64,000 bases of DNA from an uncultured Kiloniellaceae bacterium (GTDB lineage Bacteria; Pseudomonadota; Alphaproteobacteria; Kiloniellales; Kiloniellaceae): the NCBI GenBank assembly GCA_947500035.1, contig CANMQP010000020.1, positions 1 through 64,000 on the forward strand, read 5' to 3'. A program made the position numbers and the translations under genes. The notes beneath the pieces are model-generated. The model searched no databases, was not told the origin of the DNA, and worked only from the letters and a program-made list of their open reading frames with translations. This document shows positions 8,762-17,178 of the stretch, one piece after another. How positions within the stretch are numbered: position 1 is the stretch's first letter; each line of letters starts with the position of its first letter.

Positions 8762-9238
8762 TCAGGGGCGGCGTAGCGGCTTCGGCGCTTCGGCGGGAAC
8801 GCCTTTGGGGTCTTCGCTGCCCCGGCGGTATTTAAAGGTGCCGGTGCCCTGGGCGAGCAGCTTGCCGTCCTGGTCGCGGACTTCGGCGGTGCTGAAGAAG
8901 ATCGAGCGGCCGCCACCGGTCTTGCGGGCCGTGACTGTTACCCGCTTGCCCTCTGTGATGGCGCCGATGAACTGGGTCTCGAGCGAGAGGGTGAGTGCGC
9001 GCCGGAAGTTTCCCTGGACAGTGCAAAAACAGCCTGCATAACCGCAGGCAGTATCGATCAGTGTCGAGACCGCGCCCCCGTGCAGCACGCCGCTGCGGTT
9101 CAGGTGTTGTGGCCGCACGTCAAGCACCACCTCGGCATAGTCTTCGCGCCAAACGCCCAATTGATAGTCGACCAGATCGGCGAACCCGCCATGAATCCGG
9201 CCGGCGTCGGGAATCGAGTCTGGTTTATTCTGTGCCAT
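8762..9238 (-). CDS. PaaI-family hotdog thioesterase
   Basis: 158 aa hotdog-fold protein. RSGVLHGGAVSTLIDTACGYA is the PaaI/YbgC-like HGG motif with the downstream acidic residue (D) used in thioester hydrolysis, and TGTFKYRRG closes the beta-sheet. It probably hydrolyses aromatic or medium-chain acyl-CoA esters in the cytoplasm. It is cotranscribed at most with the upstream minus-strand aldolase-like gene (43 bp gap). Start at 9238 (MAQNKPDSIP). Confidence 0.87.
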   Translation of the reverse strand: MAQNKPDSIPDAGRIHGGFADLVDYQLGVWREDYAEVVLDVRPQHLNRSGVLHGGAVSTLIDTACGYAGCFCTVQGNFRRALTLSLETQFIGAITEGKRVTVTARKTGGGRSIFFSTAEVRDQDGKLLAQGTGTFKYRRGSEDPKGVPAEAPKPLRRP

Positions 9239-9280
9239 AGGCGATGAGATTGCCTATCGCGGTATCGCTTGTCCAGATCG

Positions 9281-10357
9281 TCAATCGGCAGAAATGAACT
9301 TGCCAAATTGCGCTACGGCCACCTTCACTTCGGCTTCGTCGAGGTCGAATGCCGCGCCGCGCACGGTCACTTCGAAACGGACGAGAGATTGATCGATGGC
9401 GTCTTCGGGTTCGTCAAAGAGCCAGATGCCGTTTTCTTCTGCGATCCGGTCACGGGCATTGAGCGCGCGTTCACGCGAACCGGGCAGGCTGACCAGGAAG
9501 GCGTTGGCATGGGGCGGGTTGGGGGAAACGCTGATCGAGGGAATTTCACTCAATGCGGCGGCAAGCGACTTGGCTTTAAGGTGGAACTCGGTCATGCGGG
9601 GCAGGCGTTTGTCCAGAGCGTCGAGGGCAGAGAGAAGGTTGGGAAAGCTGCGCAATGCACGGCCGCCCGCGCGCCGTTGCCAGATCATGGCTTCATCGAT
9701 CACCCACTGAGGACCCGCCAGCGCGGCGCCAGTCAAGCCGCCCAGGCCCTTGTCGAAAGCTACATAGACCGTGTCGAAGAGCGCAGCGATTTCTGTCAGA
9801 GGCCGGTCGTAGAAGGGCTGGCTCTCCCAGAGCCGGGCTCCGTCCAAATGCAGATATATCCTGCGGGTACAGGCGAGTTCGGTGAGGGCTGTCAGCTCAT
9901 CCCACTTCGGCAGCAGGCAGCCGAGACGTCGTTGCGGCATCTCCAGCACGACCGCCCCAAGAGGCTCGTGAATTGCATCCAGATCGGCGGCGGCCGGCAA
10001 GCGGTCGTATCCGCCAAGTTGCGCCGCCGTCAGACCCCAAAGCTCTTGATAGGCGCGGGCTTCATATTCCTCCAGATGTGAACGCGGGTGAAGGGCTATG
10101 CGCGGACACGCGGCGCGGCCGGTCAGAACCTTCAACGCGGTCATCTGGGCGATTTTGCCGCTCGGCAGGTAAAGCGCGGCTTCTTTGCCCAGGAGCTCGG
10201 CAATCCGCCCCTGTAGCCGATCGAAGAGTTTACCCTCCATGTACCTGTCGGACTCAACATCGCCCGCGTAGTCGGCTAACGCATGGAGTGTCTCAGCGGG
10301 TTTCGGCGGATGATCGAGGGAGAGACGCCGTGGAGAACCGCCCGGTGCAAAGGTCAT
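9281..10357 (-). CDS. Threonine aldolase-like PLP enzyme (beta-eliminating lyase family)
   Basis: 358 aa fold-type I PLP enzyme. The N-terminus (YAGDVESDRYMEGKLFDRLQ), the cofactor aspartate segment IYLHLDGARLWES and the Schiff-base region VAFDKGLGGLTGAALAG (lysine in DKG) match L-threonine/beta-hydroxy amino acid aldolases. The lysine context is usually S-x-S-K-G; here it is VAFDKG, seen in a distinct subgroup. Predicted reaction: cleavage of a beta-hydroxy-alpha-amino acid to glycine and an aldehyde; substrate specificity unknown. Followed by the thioesterase gene on the same strand. Confidence 0.83.
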   Translation of the reverse strand: MTFAPGGSPRRLSLDHPPKPAETLHALADYAGDVESDRYMEGKLFDRLQGRIAELLGKEAALYLPSGKIAQMTALKVLTGRAACPRIALHPRSHLEEYEARAYQELWGLTAAQLGGYDRLPAAADLDAIHEPLGAVVLEMPQRRLGCLLPKWDELTALTELACTRRIYLHLDGARLWESQPFYDRPLTEIAALFDTVYVAFDKGLGGLTGAALAGPQWVIDEAMIWQRRAGGRALRSFPNLLSALDALDKRLPRMTEFHLKAKSLAAALSEIPSISVSPNPPHANAFLVSLPGSRERALNARDRIAEENGIWLFDEPEDAIDQSLVRFEVTVRGAAFDLDEAEVKVAVAQFGKFISAD

Positions 10358-10457
10358 ACCTAGCTCCTTGTGAAGATAGGACTCACTCTGCCCTCTATGC
10401 GGGTGCGGCGAAAGGGGAGGTTCGCGTCCTTCGCTGAAAAGTTTTTATGGATCGAAC

Positions 10458-10853
10458 TCAGGCTCCGTTGGCTGCGTCCGGCATCAAAAATGTCCTGCGG
10501 GACAGGTCAGACTTCAGCCTCTCGGGGCTGTACCACTTCGCGAGGAGGTCTTTCGCCAGCAAGTCTTCGTTCTGAGATATAAAGTCTTCGTATCCGGTGC
10601 AATGGGTTGAGCTCATGCGTTCCGCGATCAGGCCCATGAAGGCCACTGTGATGGTCGTGTTGAACTTGTCCGTGGCTCCGGCCTTGGTCGCAATGGCGTC
10701 CAGGCTTTTGCTATAGTTTATGAGCGCGTTCAGAAAATCGTACTTGCGCAGCATCTCGTAGGCGACCGCGACGTGATCGCCGTGCCCAAAAGCGACGGGA
10801 TCGAGATCGCGTGCTTCAAAAGCGCGTACGAGTTCGTTTGAACGGGTAGGCAT
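10458..10853 (-). CDS. Uncharacterised protein, paired with a small RHH-like regulator
   Basis: 131 aa, soluble. The pattern FGHGDHVAVAYEML near the N-terminus, FNTTITVAFMGLIAERM in the middle and a C-terminal YSPERL resembles, from memory, a widespread uncharacterised helical family with H..DH..A, Y-H-x-T-I-T and Y-S-x-E-R-L motifs. Here the usual histidine before T-I-T is replaced by Asn. No function is known to me. Its start overlaps the stop of the preceding gene by one base (TAATG), so translation is probably coupled. This stretch is visibly less GC-rich than its surroundings, hinting at acquisition. Confidence 0.75.
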   Translation of the reverse strand: MPTRSNELVRAFEARDLDPVAFGHGDHVAVAYEMLRKYDFLNALINYSKSLDAIATKAGATDKFNTTITVAFMGLIAERMSSTHCTGYEDFISQNEDLLAKDLLAKWYSPERLKSDLSRRTFLMPDAANGA

Positions 10854-11107
10854 TACTTTTCTCCGGTATCATTCAGTTTGTGGCTGTGTGACGCTTTCAG
10901 GTCGAGATCATAGACTGCTTTCAACTGCTCGATTTTCTTGAGCGTGTTTTTTGAGAAAGGCGGTTTGTTCTCGAAAGAATGCAGCGCCATCCCCTCCAGC
11001 AGATCACCGACTGTGATATCGAGATGCTCGGCAAGGCCTTTCAGAACCTTGAGCAAACGTTTCTCTATCCGCACACCGGTCTGAACGCGTTCAATTGAGT
11101 TTTTCAT
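10853..11107 (-). CDS. Small ribbon-helix-helix-like regulator (putative)
   Basis: 84 aa from the ATG at 11107. VQTGVRIEKRLLKVLKGLAE followed by LDITVGDLLEGMALHSF resembles the beta-strand plus two helices of MetJ/Arc-type ribbon-helix-helix proteins; the C-terminal half is charged. First gene of a two-gene unit with 10458-10853. The promoter elements just upstream place the transcription start at or next to this ATG, so the message may be leaderless. A start at 11134 would put the -10 box inside the coding region. The probable role is an autoregulator binding the TCATGAT repeats around the promoter, which is inference. Confidence 0.6.
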   Translation of the reverse strand: MKNSIERVQTGVRIEKRLLKVLKGLAEHLDITVGDLLEGMALHSFENKPPFSKNTLKKIEQLKAVYDLDLKASHSHKLNDTGEK

Positions 11108-11153
11108 GATGTTATATATGTACCAAAATAACATTTTGTCAACATATCATGAT
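11104..11153 (-). promoter_or_regulatory. Promoter with paired TCATGAT sites for the RHH-like gene
   Basis: On the minus strand, TTGACA (11142-11137) is followed after 18 nt by TATATA, a near-consensus sigma70-type promoter. TCATGAT (11104-11110) and its mirror ATCATGAT (11146-11153) flank the promoter on both sides. The -10 box ends only 5 nt before the ATG at 11107, implying a leaderless or nearly leaderless mRNA. Confidence 0.6.
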
Positions 11154-11301
11154 CGTGGAGGAAAGCAGGATTTTTTATGCGCTGACCTAGGACAGCGCTA
11201 TGCTCGGCAAAATCCAAACCTGTATAGGCGTGCTGACAAAACCAGTGTAATCTCACCCCCGGCTGACTTGAGTCAGCGTTTGTCTTTGGGGGGGGTGTTG
11301 T

Positions 11302-11979
11302 ATGTCGATTGGGTCTCTTCTATCGATGAATCCGGCATGGTTGCTCGGCGACCATTGGTCGATTGGTGACAGTGGTAACTTTCGCCCGAGGTTGACGCCT
11401 GCGGCCGGTTTGCCGAATACCGAAGTGATCACCTGGGCGAACGCACAGTGCAAGGTCGACAGAGGCGGCGGCATGGTGTCGGTCGCGCCAGATAACAATA
11501 AAGCTTATGGCTTTCTGCCCTGGCGTCCTACCGGCGTGACCTACATGGAAATCGATCCGAACGCCCAGCTCGTTCTGACCGGCCCCTTGTCGGCCTGCAC
11601 TGTATGGGCTTTTGAGTCCGGTGGCACGACCGTGCTGGTCCACGCCAATGCTAACTCGGGCACAGACTGGACGGCAATGACGGCGGTTCAGAAGAATGCC
11701 AATATGACGACGAAGCTCAACCTCGTGAATGCAATCAAGGCGAATTACGCCGCGCCTGCGGATATTGCGCGTCTTGTCTATGCGAACACGCCAGGTGTTG
11801 TAGGCGCCCAGACCTACGAAGGCTACATGGGCTTTGTTTTGGGGACAAAGGCACGACTTGGGTTTACGATGAACGGCGTAAAATGGGCGGCATCCACGTC
11901 GGCGGCTGATAACTGGAGTTTCTATTTCTACGGCTACAATGGTCCCGCTGCGACAGACCGGGTGCTCTGGCCTTTGTAA
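11302..11979 (+). CDS. Unknown protein with CNF1/BLF1-like Cys-His signature
   Basis: 225 aa, no signal peptide or membrane segment. I do not recognise it as a named family. The segment LTGPLSACTVWAF (C99), then VLVHANANSG (H114), gives L-S-x-C followed by His 15 residues later. CNF1-type Rho deamidases use Cys and His with the same spacing (Cys866/His881), and BLF1 has an L-S-G-C motif with a downstream His. Start ATG at 11302 follows a run of G residues that can serve as a ribosome site. The gene is monocistronic with no secretion genes nearby. Alternatives: an unrelated structural protein with a chance motif. Confidence 0.7.
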   Translation: MSIGSLLSMNPAWLLGDHWSIGDSGNFRPRLTPAAGLPNTEVITWANAQCKVDRGGGMVSVAPDNNKAYGFLPWRPTGVTYMEIDPNAQLVLTGPLSACTVWAFESGGTTVLVHANANSGTDWTAMTAVQKNANMTTKLNLVNAIKANYAAPADIARLVYANTPGVVGAQTYEGYMGFVLGTKARLGFTMNGVKWAASTSAADNWSFYFYGYNGPAATDRVLWPL

Positions 11980-12036
11980 TGGCGATGGATCCCGAGGCAG
12001 GCCTGTTGCGTATGGCTCAAAGAGTGGGCTTTGTTT

Positions 12037-12525
12037 CTAAGCTTGCTCAGGGATCGCCAGATTTCGGTTATTCTTGACCTCTTCCATGACCACGTAGCTG
12101 TGGGTGTTGAGCACTGATTTCAGCGCAGCCAATTTGTCGCCAAGCATCTGACGGTAAGCATTCATGTCGCTGGTGCGGATCTTGATCAGGTAATCGAAGC
12201 CGCCTGCGACCATGTGACATTCCGCAATCTCGGGAATGTCCGCCACGGCTTCGCGGAAGCGGTCGAAGACATCCGGCTTTGTGCGGTCCAGGGTCAGCTG
12301 GACAAACACCGTTAACCCCACGCCGAGTTTCTCCGCCGACAGCCGGGCGCTGTATCCTTCAATGTAGCCTGCTGTCTCAAGTCGGCGCACCCGCTCCAGG
12401 CAAGGCGTTGGGCTTAGGTGTACCGCACGTGCCAGTTCCACATTCGAAATTCTGCCGTTATCCTGGAGCGTGGCCAGGATTTTGCGGTCAATCCGGTCTA
12501 AAGATCTCTGAATTGTCTGGCTCAT
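12037..12525 (-). CDS. putR: Lrp/AsnC-family regulator, PutR-like
   Basis: 162 aa. N-terminal winged helix-turn-helix (LDRIDRKILATLQDNGRISN then VHLSPTPCLERVRRLE) and a C-terminal RAM/Lrp ligand-binding domain (AECHMVAGGFDYLIKIRTSD). It is divergent from putA, the arrangement known for PutR in alphaproteobacteria, where it activates putA in response to proline. The PutA here lacks the N-terminal DNA-binding domain found in enterobacterial PutA, consistent with a separate regulator. ATG at 12525 is chosen; the longer frame upstream is not Lrp-like. The 139-bp intergenic region is relatively AT-rich, as Lrp-type sites usually are. Confidence 0.88.
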   Translation of the reverse strand: MSQTIQRSLDRIDRKILATLQDNGRISNVELARAVHLSPTPCLERVRRLETAGYIEGYSARLSAEKLGVGLTVFVQLTLDRTKPDVFDRFREAVADIPEIAECHMVAGGFDYLIKIRTSDMNAYRQMLGDKLAALKSVLNTHSYVVMEEVKNNRNLAIPEQA

Positions 12526-12664
12526 AGTGTTTTCTGCTGAATTGAGTCGTACTAGCAGATCATTATCTCGGCTAAAACCAAAAAACAGAAGCACATTCTT
12601 CTGAGAAAAGGCTAAGACACCACCATATTCTAATACGCTCCCGCAGCCTCGAAGGAACCTGCAA

Positions 12665-15600
12665 ATGATCATTGACCCGTCATTGGCCCAGACATCCGAC
12701 CTCAGGACCGCGATCCGCGAGGCTTACCGGTCCGATGAGGCGCAGGCGGTTCGCCATCTGCTGGGCGAGGTTGAATTGCCCCATGATGCGCTGGATCGGA
12801 TTGCCGAACGCGCCCGGGCGCTGGTCGCGGAGGTGCGCCGCTCGAGAATCGGTCAGGGCGGGATCGATGCCTTCATGCATGAATTCGAGCTCTCGAGTAG
12901 AGAAGGCGTCGTCCTGATGTGTCTTGCCGAGGCGCTCCTGCGGGTTCCCGATGCGCATACGCTGGATAAACTTATCAAGGACAAGATCGCGACCGCTGAC
13001 TGGCAGGCGCATCTGGGGCACAGCGATTCTATCTTCGTCAACGCGTCGACCTGGGCCCTCATGCTGACCGGGCGCGTGGTGAAGCTCGAGGACGACGACA
13101 CCAAGGATTTTGGCGGCGTCTTGCGCCGCATGGTTCATCGCAGCGGTGAGCCGGTGATCCGAACCGCTATCTCACGGGCCATGCGCATCCTTGGGCAGCA
13201 GTTCGTCATGGGCCGTGACATCCAGGAAGCGGTAAAACGTGCCAAGCCCGATGAAGCTAAGGGATACCGCTATTCCTATGACATGCTGGGCGAGGGCGCC
13301 CGCACCATGGCTGATGCGGACCGCTATTTCGAGTCCTACAAGAACGCCATTGCGGCGATCGGCGTGGCGGCGGCGGGCCGGGCCGTGAACGATGCACCGG
13401 GAATATCGGTGAAGCTCTCGGCCCTGCATCCCCGCTACGAGTTTGCCCAGCGTGACCGGGTCATGACCGAGGTGGTGCCGCGCCTGAAGGTCCTGGCGTT
13501 GGAGGCCGCTCGGCTCGGTATCGGGCTGACGGTCGATGCCGAGGAGGCGGACCGGCTGGATCTCTCTCTGGACGTGATCGAGGCGCTGTCGGGCGATCCG
13601 GACCTGGCCGGTTGGAACGGCTTCGGCCTCGCAGTTCAGGCTTACCAAAAACGCGCACCCTTCGTTTTGGACTGGTTGGCCTCGGTCGCGGCGCGGCATA
13701 ACCGCCGTTTCATGGTCCGGCTGGTCAAGGGCGCCTACTGGGACACCGAGGTCAAGCTGGCACAGACGGAGGGACTGAGCGGCTATCCCGTCTATACCCG
13801 CAAGGTCTCTACCGACGTTTCCTACCTGGCCTGCGTCAAGAAGCTCTTCGCCGATCCCGCGGCTTTCTATCCTCAGTTCGCGACCCATAACGCCCATACG
13901 GTCGCTGCCATTCTCGAACTCTCCAACGGGTCCGAGGATTACGAATTTCAACGTCTGCATGGCATGGGCGAGGCGCTCTACGCGCAGATTGTCGGGCCGG
14001 CGAAGATGAACCGTCCGGTCAGGATCTACGCGCCGGTCGGCAGCCATGAGGATCTCCTGGCTTACCTTGTGCGCCGCCTTCTCGAGAACGGGGCGAACTC
14101 GTCGTTCGTTAACCGCATCCAAGACGAAAAACTGCCCATCGACGAAATCATCGCCGATCCCGTGGTTGCGGCGCAGCGCCTGGATATCATACCGCATCCG
14201 AAAATTCCCCTGCCCGTGGGGCTTTATGGCAGCGAACGCGCTAATTCCGCAGGTCTCGACTTGAGCGCAGCGCAGGAGCTTGTGCCGCTTGGTCAGGAAA
14301 TGGAGCGTGCTGCCAAGCGCGGCTGGATCGGCGCGCCGCTCGTCGCCGGCCAGGAAGCAGGCGGGGAGACCCGCGTAGTGCAGAATCCGGCAGACCTGAG
14401 TGACAAGGTCGGCGAGGTGCGTTGGTCGACACCTGAAGATATTGAGACGGCTGTCGCCCGTGCCCACCGAGCCGCGCCAAGTTGGAACGCGACGCCCGCG
14501 ACGGAGCGGGCGGCCTGCCTGTGCCGCCTGGCGGACCTGATGGAGAGCAATCGCGCAAATCTGATGGCGCTCTGTGTGCGCGAGGCCGGCAAGACCATCG
14601 CCGATGCAATTGCCGAGGTGCGGGAGGCGGTGGATTTCTGCCGTTACTATGCGGCGCGGGCCTGTGAAGAGTTCGACAGGCCCAAACGTTTGCCGGGACC
14701 GACGGGAGAAACCAACGAGATTTCACTGCATGGACGCGGCGTCTTTCTCTGTATCTCGCCCTGGAACTTCCCGCTGGCGATCTTTACCGGGCAGATCTCC
14801 GCGGCATTGGCGGCCGGAAACGCGGTGATCGCAAAACCCGCCGAGCAGACAGGGATTATCGCAACCGAAGCCGTCAAGCTGATGCACCGGGCCGGCATAC
14901 CGGGAGACGTGCTGCATCTGCTGCCCGGCGACGGCGCAAAGGTCGGTTCGCAACTTGTGCGTGATCAGCGGGTCTCCGGTGTTGCCTTTACGGGGTCGAC
15001 GGAGACGGCGCGGCTGATCAATCAGGCCCTGGCCGCGCGTGAGGGGCCGATTGTGCCGCTGATTGCCGAGACCGGCGGACAGAATGCGATGATCGTGGAT
15101 TCCACGGCCCTGCCCGAGCAGGTCGTGAACGACGTGGTCGCTTCTTCCTTTCAGAGCGCCGGGCAACGTTGCTCCGCGCTGCGGGTCCTCTTTTTACAGC
15201 AGGACATTGCAGATCGCGTCATCACCATGTTGTCCGGCGCGATGAATGAATTGCGTGTCGGAGACCCTGCACGGCTCTCGACCGACGTCGGACCTGTCAT
15301 CGATGGTGAAGCGAAGGCCGTTTTGGAAGCACATATCACCCGTATGCAAAAGGAAGCTCGCCTCTTAAATCGCACAGGGCTTGCAGAAGAGGCGTCCAAG
15401 GGAACGTTTGTCGCTCCGGCGGCGTTTGAAATTGACTCGGTTGCGCAACTTGAACGCGAAGTCTTCGGTCCGGTGCTCCATGTCGTTCGCTTCCAGGCCG
15501 AACGTCTGGACGCCGTGATAGATGCCATCAATACGGCCGGTTACGGGCTCACTTTCGGAATTCACAGCAGGATTGATTCAACCATTGAGCACGTCCTGAA

Positions 15601-15802
15601 GCGCCTGCGCGTCGGTAACGCCTACGTAAACCGCAACACCATCGGCGCGGTCGTGGGGGTCCAGCCCTTTGGCGGTGAAGGACTCTCGGGAACGGGGCCT
15701 AAAGCGGGTGGTCCGCACTACCTCCATCGCTACGCAACCGAACGCACAGTGACAACGGATACGACGGCGGCGGGCGGAAATGCGTCTCTTATGTCTATTT
15801 AG
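12665..15802 (+). CDS. putA: Bifunctional proline dehydrogenase / P5C dehydrogenase
   Basis: 1045 aa. Oxidises proline to glutamate in two steps with FAD then NAD. The PRODH barrel spans roughly residues 100-460 (AVNDAPGISVKLSALHPRYE, FMVRLVKGAYWDTEVK, and the substrate-site segment ENGANSSFVNRI). The ALDH domain occupies ~540-1000, with ISPWNFPLAIFTG, AETGGQNAMIVDS and the catalytic cysteine in SAGQRCSALR. There is no N-terminal ribbon-helix-helix domain, so this is the short non-repressor form, in line with the divergent Lrp-type gene. GAAGGA lies 8 nt before the ATG. Confidence 0.97.
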   Translation: MIIDPSLAQTSDLRTAIREAYRSDEAQAVRHLLGEVELPHDALDRIAERARALVAEVRRSRIGQGGIDAFMHEFELSSREGVVLMCLAEALLRVPDAHTLDKLIKDKIATADWQAHLGHSDSIFVNASTWALMLTGRVVKLEDDDTKDFGGVLRRMVHRSGEPVIRTAISRAMRILGQQFVMGRDIQEAVKRAKPDEAKGYRYSYDMLGEGARTMADADRYFESYKNAIAAIGVAAAGRAVNDAPGISVKLSALHPRYEFAQRDRVMTEVVPRLKVLALEAARLGIGLTVDAEEADRLDLSLDVIEALSGDPDLAGWNGFGLAVQAYQKRAPFVLDWLASVAARHNRRFMVRLVKGAYWDTEVKLAQTEGLSGYPVYTRKVSTDVSYLACVKKLFADPAAFYPQFATHNAHTVAAILELSNGSEDYEFQRLHGMGEALYAQIVGPAKMNRPVRIYAPVGSHEDLLAYLVRRLLENGANSSFVNRIQDEKLPIDEIIADPVVAAQRLDIIPHPKIPLPVGLYGSERANSAGLDLSAAQELVPLGQEMERAAKRGWIGAPLVAGQEAGGETRVVQNPADLSDKVGEVRWSTPEDIETAVARAHRAAPSWNATPATERAACLCRLADLMESNRANLMALCVREAGKTIADAIAEVREAVDFCRYYAARACEEFDRPKRLPGPTGETNEISLHGRGVFLCISPWNFPLAIFTGQISAALAAGNAVIAKPAEQTGIIATEAVKLMHRAGIPGDVLHLLPGDGAKVGSQLVRDQRVSGVAFTGSTETARLINQALAAREGPIVPLIAETGGQNAMIVDSTALPEQVVNDVVASSFQSAGQRCSALRVLFLQQDIADRVITMLSGAMNELRVGDPARLSTDVGPVIDGEAKAVLEAHITRMQKEARLLNRTGLAEEASKGTFVAPAAFEIDSVAQLEREVFGPVLHVVRFQAERLDAVIDAINTAGYGLTFGIHSRIDSTIEHVLKRLRVGNAYVNRNTIGAVVGVQPFGGEGLSGTGPKAGGPHYLHRYATERTVTTDTTAAGGNASLMSI

Positions 15803-16384
15803 CCGGAGGTAGGCCCGATTTTGCGGCGGCGCTGCTCGCCAATGCGGTTCGGTCGATGCCTGGTTTTCCATGCGATCCACCGCGTATTCCGCGGCGTGCT
15901 GTGATGCGATGCTTGGGTCTTGGCCATGCTCCATGACCACGGCTCAGAGTCCCTGAGTCGACGTGCTGTCTGTACTTCAAAGCCACTCTGCGCCAGCTAT
16001 GTATCTCTGTTCATGAAAACAGCCGCAGGCTGTATGCCTAAAGACAGAAATTCACCGGCGATAGCGCATATGTTGTTGCAATTTTGGGTTGCGAGTGTAA
16101 GCTATGGACTTAAGTTGGTGCGGTTTGATGGATCTGATCGACTTCATGACTTTACGCGGGTTTGGTGTGTGGACGAAGTAGAAGTCTTTGTGATGTAGGC
16201 GTTGATTCAGCTTGCACTTTTTTGTGAAACGGGCGAAAAAAATTTTGGTTACACAATTCTCCTGGCGTGTCCTCCTCGACGCCTTTGCGCGCAGCCGCGT
16301 TACTCCTCGAGAAATCGTGATGCCTAAACCCACATTACGGCACGATGCCGTCGGTGGGCTCGTTGTTGGTTGAAAGGACAGAAA
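15803..16384 (+). other. Gene-free stretch with cold-shock leader
   Basis: 582 bp between putA and the cold-shock gene with no convincing reading frame on either strand; the short frames present have no family signal. The right-hand ~190 bp probably contains the promoter and long 5' leader typical of cspA-type genes. AAGGA ends shortly before the csp ATG. I see no clear promoter consensus and no terminator for putA. Confidence 0.45.
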
Positions 16385-16594
16385 ATGACGACAGGAACGG
16401 TTAAGTGGTTCAACCCCACAAAAGGCTATGGGTTCATCGAACCTGATGACGGTTCCAAGGATGCATTCGTGCACATTTCCGCTGTGGAGCGTGCTGGAAT
16501 GTCAGGTCTTCGTGAAGGCCAGAAAGTCGAGTATGAGCTCGTTCCAGGACAGAACGGCAAGGCTTCCGCTGAGAATTTGGTAGCGGTCGATTAA
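16385..16594 (+). CDS. Cold-shock domain protein
   Basis: 69 aa single cold-shock domain, the standard length. [17 protein letters not shown] contains the aromatic-rich RNP1 (KGYGFIE), and AFVHIS is RNP2. It binds single-stranded RNA/DNA and acts as an RNA chaperone. The insertion DDGSKD between the motifs matches alphaproteobacterial Csp proteins. Start at 16385 has GAAAGGA 6-12 nt upstream. Monocistronic, ending at a strong hairpin terminator at 16692-16749. Confidence 0.95.
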   Translation: MTTGTVKWFNPTKGYGFIEPDDGSKDAFVHISAVERAGMSGLREGQKVEYELVPGQNGKASAENLVAVD

Positions 16595-16691
16595 CCTTGG
16601 GTTAGGGTTGCAGTCTTACTTCTGCATCTCGTTGAGCCGGTATCTTTGGATCCAGTGTCAAACGGGCGGTGAAGATAGACGCACTTTTGTT

Positions 16692-16749
16692 GTTAGAGCA
16701 CGACTGTTCTTGATCGGGATGATCGATGAACATCGTGCTCTAACTTTTT
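16692..16749 (+). terminator. Long hairpin terminator downstream of csp
   Basis: GTTAGAGCACGA (16692-16703) pairs perfectly with TCGTGCTCTAAC (16733-16744). The stem continues inward through TGTTC/GAACA and GATC/GATC to a GGGAT loop, and is followed by TTTTT. It lies about 100 bp past the csp stop, leaving a ~100-nt 3' UTR. Confidence 0.8.
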
Positions 16750-17178
16750 GATTATCTTGACGCACTACAAACCGGGCCGCTGGTTGGCACCACATCGCGG
16801 TTTCGTGCAGCGCATAACACGTCCGAGCGCAGCTGTATTCGCGTCAGTTTCCTGAGCGCGGCAGATTCCGGCGTCACGGCATTTTACACCTCCTGGTCTT
16901 TCCGCTGGCTTCCAAGGGTTTGATGCCGCCCCGCGGGTTCCCCGCGCCTGCCGGGCAGTTTGAGCTCTCCGCTTGCGCTTGAAAATGACCCGGCTTGGTT
17001 ACCTGGGCGAGATGCTTTGGATCTCTGCTGCTTCTTTCCCGATAGTTTGGTTGAACCTCTTCTTTGAAGCAATCATCTTTGATTGAATCGATCCTTCTCG
17101 ACTCAACTACGTTTACTAAAACTCAATGCGAATGATGGTATGCAGTCTAATTCAGCCGAGGGCGCTTAAGCTCCGGCT
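16750..17178. other. Gene-free stretch before the hybrid kinase
   Basis: 429 bp with no supported gene. A minus-strand frame (16884-17072) encodes a basic low-complexity peptide without family signal, and no Shine-Dalgarno was found that decides a start for it. The upstream region of the kinase gene presumably lies here, but no promoter is obvious. Confidence 0.4.

Noticed and set aside
13172-14467. 431-codon minus-strand frame inside putA
   Set aside because: Antisense of a conserved PutA catalytic domain; low-complexity Arg/Gly/His-rich translation without homology.
16884-17072. 62-codon basic minus-strand frame between csp and the hybrid kinase
   Set aside because: No ribosome site that decides a start, low complexity, and alternative frames overlap it; insufficient to call a gene.
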